Source: Cutibacterium equinum
Lineage (GTDB): Bacteria > Actinomycetota > Actinomycetes > Propionibacteriales > Propionibacteriaceae
Assembly: GCF_028021195.1 (NCBI RefSeq)
Contig: NZ_CP115668.1
Coordinates: 248,001-312,000 of the forward strand
Direction of reading: 5' to 3'
DNA length: 64,000 nt
Shown here: positions 44,358-53,831 of the stretch, one piece after another
Layout: each line of letters begins with the position of its first letter
How positions within the stretch are numbered: the first letter of the stretch is position 1
Notes under the pieces: model-generated
The model's input: only the letters and a program-made list of their open reading frames with translations
What the model was told of the DNA's origin: nothing
Databases searched by the model: none
Program-made: the position numbers and the translations under genes

Positions 44358-46892
44358 ATGTTCGAACGGTTCACCGATCGGGCCCGTCGGGTCGTCGTCC
44401 TGGCCCAGGATGAGGCCAAGGCCCTGAACCACAATTACATCGGCACCGAGCACCTGCTGCTCGGGCTCATCAGCGAGGGGGAGGGCGTTGCCGCCAAGGC
44501 TCTCGAATCGCTGGACATTTCCCTGGAGGCAGTCCGCGCCCAGGTGGAGGAGATCATCGGTCACGGCACCTCGACGCCGACTGGTCACATTCCTTTCACC
44601 CCGCGCGCCAAGAAGGTCCTTGAGCTGAGCTTGCGCGAGGCCCTCCAGATGAATCACTCCTACATCGGTACCGAGCACATCCTGCTCGGCCTGATCCGTG
44701 AGGGAGAAGGTGTCGCGGCTCAGGTGTTGATCCGCCTTGGCGCCGACCTCAACACGGTGCGCAACAGCGTCCTGCAGTTGCTGCAGGGCTACCAGGGTGA
44801 CGAACGTCAGGCCGCCACCTCCGGTGCCCCAGAGGCCGGCCCGCAGCAGTCCTCGGCGACCATCCTCGATCAGTTCGGTCGCAACCTCACCGACGCCGCT
44901 CGTGACGGCGAACTCGACCCGGTGATCGGGCGCGAGAAGGAGATCGAGCGGGTCATGGTGGTGCTGAGCCGCCGTACCAAGAACAACCCAGTTCTCATCG
45001 GTGAGCCCGGTGTCGGCAAGTCCGCCTGCGTCGAGGGCCTGGCCCAGGCCATCGTGCGCGGGGACGTCCCCGAGACCCTGCGCGACAAGAAGATTTACTC
45101 GTTGGACCTTGGCTCCATGGTGGCCGGATCGCGTTACCGCGGTGACTTCGAAGAGAGGATGAAGAAGGTCCTCAAGGAGATCAAGAACCGCGGTGACATC
45201 ATCTTGTTCATCGACGAGATTCACACCCTCGTCGGTGCCGGTGCTGCTGAGGGGGCCATTGACGCCGCGAGCATGCTCAAGCCGATGCTGGCCCGTGGCG
45301 AGCTGCAGACCATTGGTGCGACGACCCTTGACGAGTACCGCAAGTACATCGAGAAGGATGCCGCCCTGGAGCGTCGTTTCCAGCCGATCCAGGTGGCAGA
45401 GCCGTCGATCCCGCTGGCCATCGAGATTCTCAAGGGCTTGCGTGATCGCTACGAGGCTCACCACAAGATCACCATCACCGACGAGGCCATCACCTCGGCG
45501 GCCAACCTCGCGGCCCGCTACATCCAGGATCGCTTCCTGCCTGACAAGGCCATCGATCTCATCGACGAAGCCGGCGCCCGGATGAACATTCGCCGCATGA
45601 CGGCCCCGCCCGACCTTCGCGAGTTCGACGAGCGGATCGCTCACATGCGCGTGGAGAAGGAAGCCGCCATCGACGCCCAAGACTTCGAGCGTGCTGCCGG
45701 GCTGCGTGACGACGAGAAGAAGCTTCTCGCCGAGCGTGAGGCCAGGGAGGAGGAGTGGAAGCAGGGCGACGAGTCGGTTCCGGCCGTTGTCGGTCCTGAC
45801 GAAATTGCCGAGGTGCTCTCCGGAGCCACCGGTATCCCGGTGTTCAAGCTCACCGAGGAGGAGTCCCAGCGACTGCTCCACATGGAAGACGAGATCGGCA
45901 AGCGTTACGTCGGCCAGGAAGACGCCGTTAAGGCGTTGTGCCGCTCCATCCGGCGCACCCGAGCCGGCCTCAAGGACCCGAAGCGTCCGGCTGGTTCGTT
46001 CATCTTCGCCGGCCCCTCCGGCGTCGGCAAGACCGAGCTCACCAAGGCACTCACCGAGTTCCTCTTCGGCGATGAGGATGCCCTCATCACGTTGGACATG
46101 AGCGAGTACTCCGAGAAGCACACGGCATCCCGGATGTTCGGTTCCCCGCCTGGATTCGTCGGTTACGAGGAGGGCGGTCAGCTCACCGAGAAGGTGCGAC
46201 GCAAGCCGTTCAGCGTCATCCTCTTCGACGAGATCGAGAAGGCTCACCCCGACATCTTCAACTCGTTGTTGCAGATCCTCGACGAGGGCCGTCTCACTGA
46301 CGCCCAGGGGCGCGTGGTGGACTTCAAGAACACCGTCATCGTCCTGACGACCAACCTTGGTACCCGCGACATCTCCAAGTCGGTCAACCTTGGCTTCTCC
46401 AAGGCCAACGACGCCGAGTCCAGCTACGAGAAGATGAAGGCCAAGGTCACCGAGGAGCTCAAGGGACACTTCCGCCCCGAGTTCCTCAACCGCCTCGACG
46501 AGATCATCGTGTTCCACCAGCTCACCCAGCCCGACATCCTGCGGATCGTCGACCTCATGGTGGGCCAGCTGGAGGAGCGTCTGGGCGACAAGGACATGGG
46601 CATCGAGGTCACCCCGGCCGCCAAGGAGTTGCTGTCCAAGCGCGGCTTCGACCCGCTGCTGGGTGCCCGTCCGCTGCGTCGCACCATCCAGCGCGACATC
46701 GAGGACGTTCTGGCCGAGAAGATCCTCTTCGGCGAGGTCAAGCCCGGTCAGATCGTGGTCGTCGACGCCGCCCCGGAAGGTTCCGAGGAGCCGTTCGTGT
46801 TCAACGGCACCCAGCGTTCCGAGCTTCCCGACGAGGTGCCGGAGGAACTCACCTCCTCGGCAGCCGACAACAACGACGGCCAGCAGGACTGA
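44358..46892 (+). CDS. clpC: ATP-dependent Clp protease ATPase subunit ClpC
   Basis: 844 residues. Two N-terminal Clp repeats ('[24 protein letters not shown]' and '[21 protein letters not shown]' in outline) precede AAA domain 1 with '[13 protein letters not shown]' (from about residue 215), a UVR-containing middle domain ('[20 protein letters not shown]' in outline), and AAA domain 2 with '[14 protein letters not shown]' (from about residue 552). ClpC unfolds substrates for ClpP and is essential in related actinobacteria. The ATG follows AAGGAG. It is monocistronic with a strong terminator. Confidence 0.97.
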   Translation: MFERFTDRARRVVVLAQDEAKALNHNYIGTEHLLLGLISEGEGVAAKALESLDISLEAVRAQVEEIIGHGTSTPTGHIPFTPRAKKVLELSLREALQMNHSYIGTEHILLGLIREGEGVAAQVLIRLGADLNTVRNSVLQLLQGYQGDERQAATSGAPEAGPQQSSATILDQFGRNLTDAARDGELDPVIGREKEIERVMVVLSRRTKNNPVLIGEPGVGKSACVEGLAQAIVRGDVPETLRDKKIYSLDLGSMVAGSRYRGDFEERMKKVLKEIKNRGDIILFIDEIHTLVGAGAAEGAIDAASMLKPMLARGELQTIGATTLDEYRKYIEKDAALERRFQPIQVAEPSIPLAIEILKGLRDRYEAHHKITITDEAITSAANLAARYIQDRFLPDKAIDLIDEAGARMNIRRMTAPPDLREFDERIAHMRVEKEAAIDAQDFERAAGLRDDEKKLLAEREAREEEWKQGDESVPAVVGPDEIAEVLSGATGIPVFKLTEEESQRLLHMEDEIGKRYVGQEDAVKALCRSIRRTRAGLKDPKRPAGSFIFAGPSGVGKTELTKALTEFLFGDEDALITLDMSEYSEKHTASRMFGSPPGFVGYEEGGQLTEKVRRKPFSVILFDEIEKAHPDIFNSLLQILDEGRLTDAQGRVVDFKNTVIVLTTNLGTRDISKSVNLGFSKANDAESSYEKMKAKVTEELKGHFRPEFLNRLDEIIVFHQLTQPDILRIVDLMVGQLEERLGDKDMGIEVTPAAKELLSKRGFDPLLGARPLRRTIQRDIEDVLAEKILFGEVKPGQIVVVDAAPEGSEEPFVFNGTQRSELPDEVPEELTSSAADNNDGQQD

Positions 46893-46908
46893 TCGCCAGA
46901 GCACAACG

Positions 46909-46948
46909 GCTGCGGCCCGGCGCATGGAGCGTCGGGCCGCAGCTTTTT
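46909..46948 (+). terminator. intrinsic terminator after clpC
   Basis: GCTGCGGCCCG (46909-46919) pairs with CGGGCCGCAGC (46933-46943), followed by TTTTT. It is the clearest intrinsic terminator in the window. Confidence 0.9.
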
Positions 46949-46959
46949 GTATGTGGTTG

Positions 46960-47988
46960 TCAGGGTTTGACCAGCACCGCCTGAAGGGCGAAGGACACCA
47001 GCCAATGGGTGGCCATGAAGTCGCCGTCAGTGATCTGGGAGGCCACCGCGCTGATCTGACGGTCGGTGGCCACCTCGATGCGACGACGGGCGTCGTCGTC
47101 AAGCCAGCCAGAGAGCACCCGCAGTTGCCAGGCCCGCGACAGGCTCAACCCGTACAGGTGGGCGAGCCTGCCGTCGGTACCGTCGGTCACCTCGGCGACG
47201 TCCAGCAGGTTGTCGTCAGCGTGTCCCAGTCTCGGCAGGAAGGCATGAAGCCAAGCCGCGAACTCATCGGAGCGGCCCTCAACCTGGTAGACCCGGGCCA
47301 TGAGGTGAGCCTCACTCAACGCCGCCGACAAGAAGTCATTGCCGCTGGGCTCCCACGAGGACGGGTAGTCGGTGTCGGCGTCGAAGAAGCGATGTGAGTG
47401 CTCGACAATGGCCTCGACGACGTCTCCACGCCCTAGCGACTGGGCGGCATCGAGGCACAGGCCGACACCGAAAGCAGTGTTGTCATGGATTCCGGTGCGC
47501 ACCGGGAAGGTCATCGTCGGCAGCCAGGCCAGCAGATTGTCGAAGATCTGCTGTTCGAGGATTTCAGTTGCGGCCGCCCACTGAGCCGAAGTGCTTGTCT
47601 TGGTGGCCAGAGCGGAGCACTTGGCGGACAACAGGGCCGCCCACCCCCAGCCGTAGGGACGCTCGTACCCGCGATGATCCCGCAGATACTCTGCCTCCAC
47701 CTGAGCGTTCTCACTGGTCAGGCGCGTATTAAGAACAGCTACGAGCTCGTCTACAGTTGCGCGATCGATCGACTGCTCTGCGTGCTCGAGCAAGGTGAGG
47801 GCCGACCACTGCATGTGGGCCGAGGAATGCCAATCCAGGCAGCCGTGGAAACACGGGTGGAGACGCCAAGGGGTGACATCGACGTCGTCGGGCCCCTGGG
47901 ATTGGTGGGCCGATCCCCACGGGAAGGGCCGGTTGAGGCCGTCAATGATCGTCCTGGCCCATCCTTGGGCGTAATCGTCAAGGGTCAC
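46960..47988 (-). CDS. DUF2891 family protein, coupled to a putative 5-oxoproline transporter
   Basis: 342 residues, soluble, helical. The N-terminal half holds 'PCFHGCLDWHSSAHMQWSAL', the Cys/His-rich signature of DUF2891, and the middle has 'GWGWAALLSAKC' and 'RTGIHDNTAFGVGLCLDAA'. The helical repeats resemble an alpha/alpha-barrel, as in glycan- or sugar-modifying enzymes, but no activity is known to me. The GTG at 47988, with AGGAGG ahead of it, overlaps the stop of the DUF979 gene (GTGA). Together with the divergent pxpABC genes this points to a role in 5-oxoproline or pyroglutamyl-peptide metabolism, which is inference. Confidence 0.8.
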   Translation of the reverse strand: MTLDDYAQGWARTIIDGLNRPFPWGSAHQSQGPDDVDVTPWRLHPCFHGCLDWHSSAHMQWSALTLLEHAEQSIDRATVDELVAVLNTRLTSENAQVEAEYLRDHRGYERPYGWGWAALLSAKCSALATKTSTSAQWAAATEILEQQIFDNLLAWLPTMTFPVRTGIHDNTAFGVGLCLDAAQSLGRGDVVEAIVEHSHRFFDADTDYPSSWEPSGNDFLSAALSEAHLMARVYQVEGRSDEFAAWLHAFLPRLGHADDNLLDVAEVTDGTDGRLAHLYGLSLSRAWQLRVLSGWLDDDARRRIEVATDRQISAVASQITDGDFMATHWLVSFALQAVLVKP

Positions 47989-48971
47989 AGCAAACCTCCT
48001 GGGAAGCAGCACAGATACATAATAAGAATGTTGCACAACAATAGGGGAACAGCAGTGGGGATCTGCGCCTTGATCGGACCATAGCTGTCGTCAAGTTCAA
48101 GCAGCGCTGCCGGGACCAAATTGAAGTTCGCAGCCATCGGGGTGCACAAGGTGCCGCAGAATCCAGCCAACATGCCGATCGCAAAGATGGCAGCCATGTT
48201 GCCGTCGAAGTGCTGGATGAGCAGTGGCCACCCGACGGCGCCCGTCATCACCGGGAAAGCCGCAAAAGCGTTGCCCATAATGAGGGTGAACAGGGCCATG
48301 CCGATGCAGTAGACGCAGACCGCGGCGAACAGGCTTCCCGAAGGGAGGATCCATGAGGTGACGCGTCCTACCGCGTCACCAACTCCGGCGTTGTTGAACA
48401 GTGTGCCCAAAGTTGCCAGGAATTGCGGCAGGATTGCCGCCCAACCGATATGTCCGAGCAGCCGGTCACCTTCCTTGAAGGCCACTATGGGGGAGCGCAC
48501 CTTGAACATGATCATGGCAACGACCAGGGCGATCAGTGAGGCAGCTCCCAGGCCGATGATGGTCGCCATACCGGTCTCCAGCAGCGGATTCCCGCCAAAG
48601 GACAGGTCGCGCATGCCGGCCACCGCGAAGACAGCGGCGATGATCGGGATGATGAGGGCCGGCACGAAGAGTTTGTTGCCAAACGTCTCGGAGAGCTTCT
48701 CTCGCTCGGCGTCCGTGGTGGTGTCGGTAGATCCGTGTCCCGGGAAGCCGGAGGCTGCCAGCACCACCACCAGCAGTACAGCAATACCTTCCACGAGCGC
48801 CGGTGCTGTCTTGTTAACCACAAAGGTGCCGTAGCCAAAGCAGAAGGCCAGGATTGCCCAGAAAGCTGCTGATCCGAACCGCTTCGTGTCATCGCGGTCG
48901 CGCAATCGGATACCGGCGACGATGAGAAACAGGACTCCGCATAGCCAGTAGAACCATTCGACCTTGATCAT
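47985..48971 (-). CDS. DUF979 membrane protein, putative 5-oxoproline transporter subunit
   Basis: 328 residues with about nine to ten membrane helices, starting 'VEWFYWLCGVLFLIVAGIRL' and ending 'PLLLCNILIMYLCCFPGGLL'. Conserved-looking loops are 'NNAGVGDAVGR' and 'GFCGTLCTPMAANFN'. DUF979 and DUF969 are always paired and are often next to pyroglutamyl-peptidase or 5-oxoprolinase genes; transport of 5-oxoproline has been proposed from this context. Its ATG overlaps the DUF969 stop (ATGA). Confidence 0.85.
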   Translation of the reverse strand: MIKVEWFYWLCGVLFLIVAGIRLRDRDDTKRFGSAAFWAILAFCFGYGTFVVNKTAPALVEGIAVLLVVVLAASGFPGHGSTDTTTDAEREKLSETFGNKLFVPALIIPIIAAVFAVAGMRDLSFGGNPLLETGMATIIGLGAASLIALVVAMIMFKVRSPIVAFKEGDRLLGHIGWAAILPQFLATLGTLFNNAGVGDAVGRVTSWILPSGSLFAAVCVYCIGMALFTLIMGNAFAAFPVMTGAVGWPLLIQHFDGNMAAIFAIGMLAGFCGTLCTPMAANFNLVPAALLELDDSYGPIKAQIPTAVPLLLCNILIMYLCCFPGGLL

Positions 48972-49732
48972 TCGCGGATCCCCTGCTCGGGATTGCCGCC
49001 CGAGGGCAGGCTGACGGTGTGGCCGGGTTCAACAGTGGTGTCGACGTCGATGTCGTCGCCACCTTCGGCTGCCATCCGGGCGAGTTTGCGGTCCAGCAGC
49101 CACATCCGTGGAGCATGGATAAGGAAGGCGCAGATTGCCGTCGGGATGGCCCACAAGGCGATCTGGAGAGCCTCGAGCTTGAGGTTATAGGTGGCATCGA
49201 CGAAGCCGGTAATGAGCAAGATCGACCCGATGGCGATGAAGACGTCCTCGCCGAAGAACAGTCCGATGGTGTCGGCCGAGGAGGCATACGAGCGCAGCGT
49301 CTCGCGCATCTTGCGGGTGTAGCGAGGGTGGTTGCGTCGGGCTGCGGCCTCAGCCATGGGCACGACGAGAGGACGCACCGCCTGGGCCGGTCCGCCGATG
49401 GACGACAACCCCAGTGCGGCGGTGATCTGACGGACCGCGAGGTAGACGGTGAGGAGCTTCCCGGCGGTCATCGACTTCATTTTCGACATGAGACGTCCGG
49501 CCTGTTGCATCAGACCGTGGCGTTCGAGCAATCCGATGACGGGCAGGACGACGACGAAAACCGTTACTGATCGAGAACTGGCAAACCCGGTTCCGAAGGT
49601 CTCGATTATTTTGACTGGCGACATGCCGGAAATGAGGCCGGCAGCGATACCGGCGATCGCGACCACGAGCATGGCGTTGAGCCGCAGTGCAAAGCCGATG
49701 ACGACGATCGCCACGGCAAGTAATACCCACAT
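48968..49732 (-). CDS. DUF969 membrane protein, partner of DUF979
   Basis: 254 residues, about five or six membrane helices. Conserved-looking elements are 'RSVTVFVVVLPVIGLLERHGL', 'LGLSSIGGPAQAVRPLVVPM' and 'SADTIGLFFGEDVFIAIGSILL' in outline. An AGGAGAGG site precedes the ATG. It is the first gene of a three-gene transcript (DUF969-DUF979-DUF2891) running away from pxpA, with the shared control region at 49733-49865. Confidence 0.85.
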   Translation of the reverse strand: MWVLLAVAIVVIGFALRLNAMLVVAIAGIAAGLISGMSPVKIIETFGTGFASSRSVTVFVVVLPVIGLLERHGLMQQAGRLMSKMKSMTAGKLLTVYLAVRQITAALGLSSIGGPAQAVRPLVVPMAEAAARRNHPRYTRKMRETLRSYASSADTIGLFFGEDVFIAIGSILLITGFVDATYNLKLEALQIALWAIPTAICAFLIHAPRMWLLDRKLARMAAEGGDDIDVDTTVEPGHTVSLPSGGNPEQGIRE

Positions 49733-49865
49733 GATGTGCTCCTCTCCTGGGTGTTTGTCGGGAACCTTGTCGTGTCACTTTAGAAGCGGAGTGTGTCACG
49801 AGTATTTCCGATCTCCACAGGCGGAACGGTCGAGACGATGAGGCAGAGTGCGGCAGTCTTAGATC

Positions 49866-50636
49866 ATGGCAACTGTTGATCTCAACGCAGACATGGGGGA
49901 ATCCTTCGGCTCGTGGACGATGGGTGACGACGAGTCTCTGCTGGAAATCGTCACCTCGGCGAATGTGGCCTGCGGGTTCCACGCCGGCGACGCCGTCGTC
50001 ATGGGACGCACCTGCCAAGCTGCCGCAGAACACGGGGTGTGCGTGGGAGCCCACGTCTCCTATCGGGACCTTGCCGGATTCGGCCGTAACTTTATCGACG
50101 TTGACCCTGGACGACTCCGTGACGAGGTTATTTACCAGTTGTCAGCGCTGCGTGGGGTTGCTGCGGTTCATGGTGCATCGGTGCGCTACGTCAAACCTCA
50201 TGGCGCCTTGTACAACACGATCGTCCACCATGAGGCGCAAGCCAAGGCCATTGTCGAGGCGATTGTGGCCGTCAATTCCGCCACGGATGCTGACCTGGCC
50301 ATCCTTGGTCTGCCCGGTGCCCTCGTCCTTGACCTTGCCGAGCAGCAGGGGGTGCGAACCCTGCGCGAAGCTTTTGCTGATCGTGCCTACAACCCGGACG
50401 GCACCTTGGTGTCGCGCCGCCAGGAGGGGTCGGTACTGCATGACGCCGACGAGGTTGCCCAGCGGGTCGTCACACTGGTGACCCAAGGGACCGTGACCGC
50501 TGTCGATGGCACCGAGGTGAGCATTCAGGCCGATTCGGTGTGCGTCCATGGTGATACCCCGGGGGCTGTCACCATGGCCACCGCGGTGCGTGACCGTCTT
50601 GCCGCTGCCGGTGTCGACCTGCGAGCCGCTGCATGA
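49866..50636 (+). CDS. pxpA: 5-oxoprolinase subunit A
   Basis: 256 residues of the LamB/YcsF family. 'VDLNADMGESFGSWTMGDDESLL' (in outline) is the N-terminal signature and 'SANVACGFHAGDAVVM', 'VKPHGALYNTIVHHEAQA' and 'EAFADRAYNPDGTLVSR' are conserved blocks. With PxpB and PxpC it forms the ATP-dependent prokaryotic 5-oxoprolinase that opens 5-oxoproline to glutamate. A CAGTCT box ends six bases before the ATG, so the message may be leaderless. The stop overlaps the pxpB ATG (ATGA). Confidence 0.95.
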   Translation: MATVDLNADMGESFGSWTMGDDESLLEIVTSANVACGFHAGDAVVMGRTCQAAAEHGVCVGAHVSYRDLAGFGRNFIDVDPGRLRDEVIYQLSALRGVAAVHGASVRYVKPHGALYNTIVHHEAQAKAIVEAIVAVNSATDADLAILGLPGALVLDLAEQQGVRTLREAFADRAYNPDGTLVSRRQEGSVLHDADEVAQRVVTLVTQGTVTAVDGTEVSIQADSVCVHGDTPGAVTMATAVRDRLAAAGVDLRAAA

Positions 50637-51253
50637 GACTGTTGCCAGCTGGGCGCACGGCGGTCCTGGTCGAGTTGGACGACGCCGGTCAGCGGCGACG
50701 CCTGCACCACGCCCTGAGTGATCATCCGGCTGATGGAACGGTGGATCTCGTCCCGGCCCAGACGACGGTCCTAATCCAGGTGGAGTCTGCTGACCTGTTG
50801 CCGGGGGCCGTCGCCCATATTCAAGACCTGCTCTCGGGGGGATTGGACGCGGTTGAGGAGAGAGCACGCGAACCCATCCCCGTGTCGGTGCGATATGACG
50901 GACTCGACCTGTCCGACGTAGCAGAACTGCTAGAGGTGACCACCGACGAGCTCGTGAAGCGGCACACCGACCAGCTGTGGACAGTAGAGTTTGCCGGGTT
51001 TATGCCCGGGTTTGGATATATGTCTGGGTCTGACTGGCCGTACCGGATACCGCGTCGCTCCAGCCCTCGAACCCGGATCCCGCCGGGCAGCATCGCCCTG
51101 GCTGACGGTTTCACCGGGGCTTACCCGCAGGCATCCCCGGGTGGGTGGCAGATCATCGGGACCACGGACGCGAAACTATGGGACGAGAAAGCTGACCCGC
51201 CGGCCCTCTTGTTGCCGGGGGCTGTCATCACATTCGAGGCGGTGACCTCATGA
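50633..51253 (+). CDS. pxpB: 5-oxoprolinase subunit B
   Basis: 206 residues, KipI family. 'MRLLPAGRTAVLVELDD' opens the protein, and 'PVSVRYDGLDLSDVAELL' and the kinase-inhibitor-like cyclophilin-fold block 'FAGFMPGFGYMSGSD', 'PRRSSPRTRIPPGSIALADGF' (in outline) follow. Together with PxpC it forms the ATP-using part of 5-oxoprolinase. Four-base overlaps at both ends couple it to pxpA and pxpC. Confidence 0.94.
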   Translation: MRLLPAGRTAVLVELDDAGQRRRLHHALSDHPADGTVDLVPAQTTVLIQVESADLLPGAVAHIQDLLSGGLDAVEERAREPIPVSVRYDGLDLSDVAELLEVTTDELVKRHTDQLWTVEFAGFMPGFGYMSGSDWPYRIPRRSSPRTRIPPGSIALADGFTGAYPQASPGGWQIIGTTDAKLWDEKADPPALLLPGAVITFEAVTS

Positions 51254-52119
51254 CGTACTTCGTCGTCGAGATGGCCGGCCCGAGAACCCTTATCGAGGAT
51301 GCTGGACGTCGCGGTTGGGCTCATCTGGGGATCAGCGGCTGCGGGGCGTGGGATCGTCGCGCCTACCAGCAGGGCGCTCGTCTCGTCGGGAACACCGCTG
51401 GTCTCGGGTGCCTGGAAGTCCTGCTTGGACCGATACGTTTGAAGTGCGTCGGAGGACCCGTTCTTCTTGCTGTGACAGGGGCAGACGCCCAGGTCGATCT
51501 GAATGGATCACCCCGTCCCAGCGGCCGTGGTTTTCTTGTCACCGATGGTCAGACGGTGACGGTCGGTGTGCCCGCAACCGGGTTACGGAGCTATGTGTCG
51601 ATCACCGGAGGAATCAGCGCGACTCCGACCTTTGCCAGCGTCTCGGCCGATCCGACCCGAGGAATGGGACCGGCCTCCCTCAAGACCGGAGACATCCTCC
51701 CCATTGGGGATGGGCTAGCTGGTGTCATTGCCACGGAGCCTGTCGACGTCGCTCCGGCGTCTCAAGAGCTTGTCTTGCACGGTGTCTGGGGGCCCCGCGA
51801 CGACTGGTTCACGAGTGCTGGCCAACGTAGCCTCGAGGAGACGACGTGGCGGGTCGGAGAGGCGAGCGACCGCGTCGGGACGCGGCTGGTAGGGCCATCC
51901 CTAGAACGAGCGGTGACGGGGGAACTGACGAGTGAGCCGGTGGTGCGAGGGGCGATTCAGGTGCCCACCTCAGGGGTGCCATTGATCTTCGGACCGGATC
52001 ATCCGACCACCGGTGGGTATCCGGTTATCGGGGTCATTGATCCTGACGACGCCGACCGGCTTGCCCAGGCCCGCGCTGGGGTCGTTGTGAGGTTCGCGAT
52101 GTCCCACAGTGACGTTTAA
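51250..52119 (+). CDS. pxpC: 5-oxoprolinase subunit C
   Basis: 289 residues, KipA/allophanate-hydrolase subunit 2 family. The N-terminal 'PRTLIEDAGRRGWAHLGISGCGAWD' (in outline) corresponds to the family block, followed by 'SYVSITGGI' and the C-terminal 'GGYPVIGVID'. It completes the PxpABC complex. Slightly shorter than the usual 300-330 residues. It is the last gene before a hairpin at 52155. Confidence 0.93.
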   Translation: MTYFVVEMAGPRTLIEDAGRRGWAHLGISGCGAWDRRAYQQGARLVGNTAGLGCLEVLLGPIRLKCVGGPVLLAVTGADAQVDLNGSPRPSGRGFLVTDGQTVTVGVPATGLRSYVSITGGISATPTFASVSADPTRGMGPASLKTGDILPIGDGLAGVIATEPVDVAPASQELVLHGVWGPRDDWFTSAGQRSLEETTWRVGEASDRVGTRLVGPSLERAVTGELTSEPVVRGAIQVPTSGVPLIFGPDHPTTGGYPVIGVIDPDDADRLAQARAGVVVRFAMSHSDV

Positions 52120-52154
52120 TGCGCTGACGTCTTATCTGAAAGCATAACTCCTAG

Positions 52155-52180
52155 TCAGGAGCCTATTTTGTGGCTCCTGA
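52155..52180 (+). terminator. hairpin between pxpC and the MFS gene
   Basis: TCAGGAGCC (52155-52163) pairs with GGCTCCTGA (52172-52180) around TATTTTGT. It may terminate pxpC or lie in the leader of the MFS gene, whose start is 92 bases downstream. Confidence 0.5.
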
Positions 52181-52272
52181 GCGCTCCTGTGGGGCTACGC
52201 TGGCGCCTTCCCAGGGCGATCCGCAGGGTATCATCGAGCTTCGGCTCAACCTGTTCTTCCATAGGAGACCTC

Positions 52273-53760
52273 TTGTCGTCCGAGCAATCGTCAGTTGCGA
52301 ATGTCGATCACCTTGCCCGGGACCGAGATGGAAATGTCGTCACCGAGAAGCAGGCCTGGAATGCCCTGTGGGCCTTCCTCATCGGCTTCTTCATGATCCT
52401 CGTTGACACGTCGATCGTCACGACCGCTCTGCCAGCGACCATCCGCGCCCTCAACACCAACCTCAACCAAGGCGTGTGGATCAACAGTGCCTATTTGCTG
52501 ACCTACGCCGTCCCTCTGCTGATCACCGGACGTATGGGTGACCGATGGGGTCCGCGTCGCATGTACCTCATCGGCATGGCCATCTTCGGGGCGTCCTCGC
52601 TGGCGTGCGGTCTGTCCCCGACAATCGGTCTCCTCATCGCTGCCCGCGCGGTTCAGGGCATCGGTGCTGCCTTCATGACACCGCAGTCCCTGTCTGTGAT
52701 CACCCGGCTCTTCGCGCCGGAGAAGCGCGGAGCCGCTATGGGCATGTGGGGAGCTACTGCGGGTGTCGCCAGTTTCGTTGGCCCGGTCCTTGGCGGCATC
52801 CTGGTCGACACCCTGGGATGGGAGTGGATCTTCTTCGTCAACGTTCCGATCAGCATCGTCGGCCTGTGGCTGGTCGTCCGGAATGTCCCTGTGCTGGAGA
52901 CTCACGGTCACTCCTTCGACTGGCTCGGTGTCGTCTTGTCGGGTATCGGAATGACCTTGCTGGTCTTCGGTATCCAGGAAGGTGAGCAGTACAACTGGGG
53001 GACGATCACCGGCATCATTTCGGTGCCCTTGCTCATCATCCTCGGCGTGGTTTTCATGGTGATCTTCGTCTTGTCCCAGGCCGAGTGGGCGCAGCCCTAT
53101 CTGCATCCGCACGCGAGCGACTTCGAGCCGCTGGTCCCGCTGCGTCTGTTCACCAAGCGCAACTTCTCCCTCGCCAATGCTGCGACCTTCCTGGTCGGCA
53201 TGCTCGTGAACGCCTACGTCTTGCCGACAGCCATCTACCTGCAGAGCGTGCGTGGCAAGTCCCCGACGATCGCTGCCCTTCTGCTCATACCGACTGCTGT
53301 CGTGTCTGGTTTGTTGTCTCCTCTGGTCGGACGAGTTCTCCAGCGTCGCCGGTCGGGCCGGATGGCCGCCATCGGCGTGGCTCTCTACGTGATTTCCTCG
53401 ATCGGGTGGTGGCTGTTCACGGTGCCATCCACCCAACTGTGGGTATTCCCGGTGCTAGCTGCCATCGGCGGTGTTGGTGCGGCCCTCACCTGGAGCGCGA
53501 TCTCCTTGGTGGGTACTGACGACCTCGGCCAGGCCGACGCCGGAGCCGGTTCGGGAGTGTTCAACGCCACCCGCCAAGTCGGTTCGGCCCTGGGTTCGGC
53601 CTTCATCGCCATGGTGATGGATGCCCGCATCAGGGCGCGTCACGATCTGGGGCGAGGCCTTGGCGAGTCCATGTTCGTCACCATCACCGCCGGCACGATC
53701 TGCGTCATCGTCTGTGCCTCGTTTGCGAACTTCAAACGTGCACGTGAGCACAATTCCTGA
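52273..53760 (+). CDS. DHA2-family MFS drug exporter
   Basis: 495 residues, 14 predicted membrane helices as in the DHA2 (EmrB-type) branch. The first helix 'FLIGFFMILVDTSIVTTALP' holds the D-x-T-I-V-x-x-A-L-P antiporter motif C-like start, and 'GRMGDRWGPRRMYLIG' is motif A. It probably expels drugs or toxic organics by proton antiport. The TTG at 52273, five bases after AGGAG, is the best start: an upstream frame extension is not hydrophobic or conserved. It is monocistronic. Confidence 0.9.
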   Translation: MSSEQSSVANVDHLARDRDGNVVTEKQAWNALWAFLIGFFMILVDTSIVTTALPATIRALNTNLNQGVWINSAYLLTYAVPLLITGRMGDRWGPRRMYLIGMAIFGASSLACGLSPTIGLLIAARAVQGIGAAFMTPQSLSVITRLFAPEKRGAAMGMWGATAGVASFVGPVLGGILVDTLGWEWIFFVNVPISIVGLWLVVRNVPVLETHGHSFDWLGVVLSGIGMTLLVFGIQEGEQYNWGTITGIISVPLLIILGVVFMVIFVLSQAEWAQPYLHPHASDFEPLVPLRLFTKRNFSLANAATFLVGMLVNAYVLPTAIYLQSVRGKSPTIAALLLIPTAVVSGLLSPLVGRVLQRRRSGRMAAIGVALYVISSIGWWLFTVPSTQLWVFPVLAAIGGVGAALTWSAISLVGTDDLGQADAGAGSGVFNATRQVGSALGSAFIAMVMDARIRARHDLGRGLGESMFVTITAGTICVIVCASFANFKRAREHNS

Positions 53761-53819
53761 CGGCGGCACTCGTGCTTGCGACTGATGGACGGTTCTGAGG
53801 TGCCTTTTCGCCTGCCCCG

Positions 53820-53825
53820 TAGGAT
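53820..53825 (+). promoter_or_regulatory. -10 box of the TIGR01777-type gene, leaderless
   Basis: TAGGAT ends six bases before the ATG at 53832. Confidence 0.55.
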
Positions 53826-53831
53826 GACTCC

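Noticed and set aside
44229-47102. A 957-codon open frame on the minus strand opposite clpC
   Set aside because: It mirrors the codon pattern of clpC, has no recognisable motif and a biased composition typical of antisense frames in GC-rich DNA.
52120-52272. Riboswitch in the leader of the MFS exporter
   Set aside because: One simple hairpin is visible, but no conserved aptamer core that I recognise; kept only as a terminator-like hairpin.
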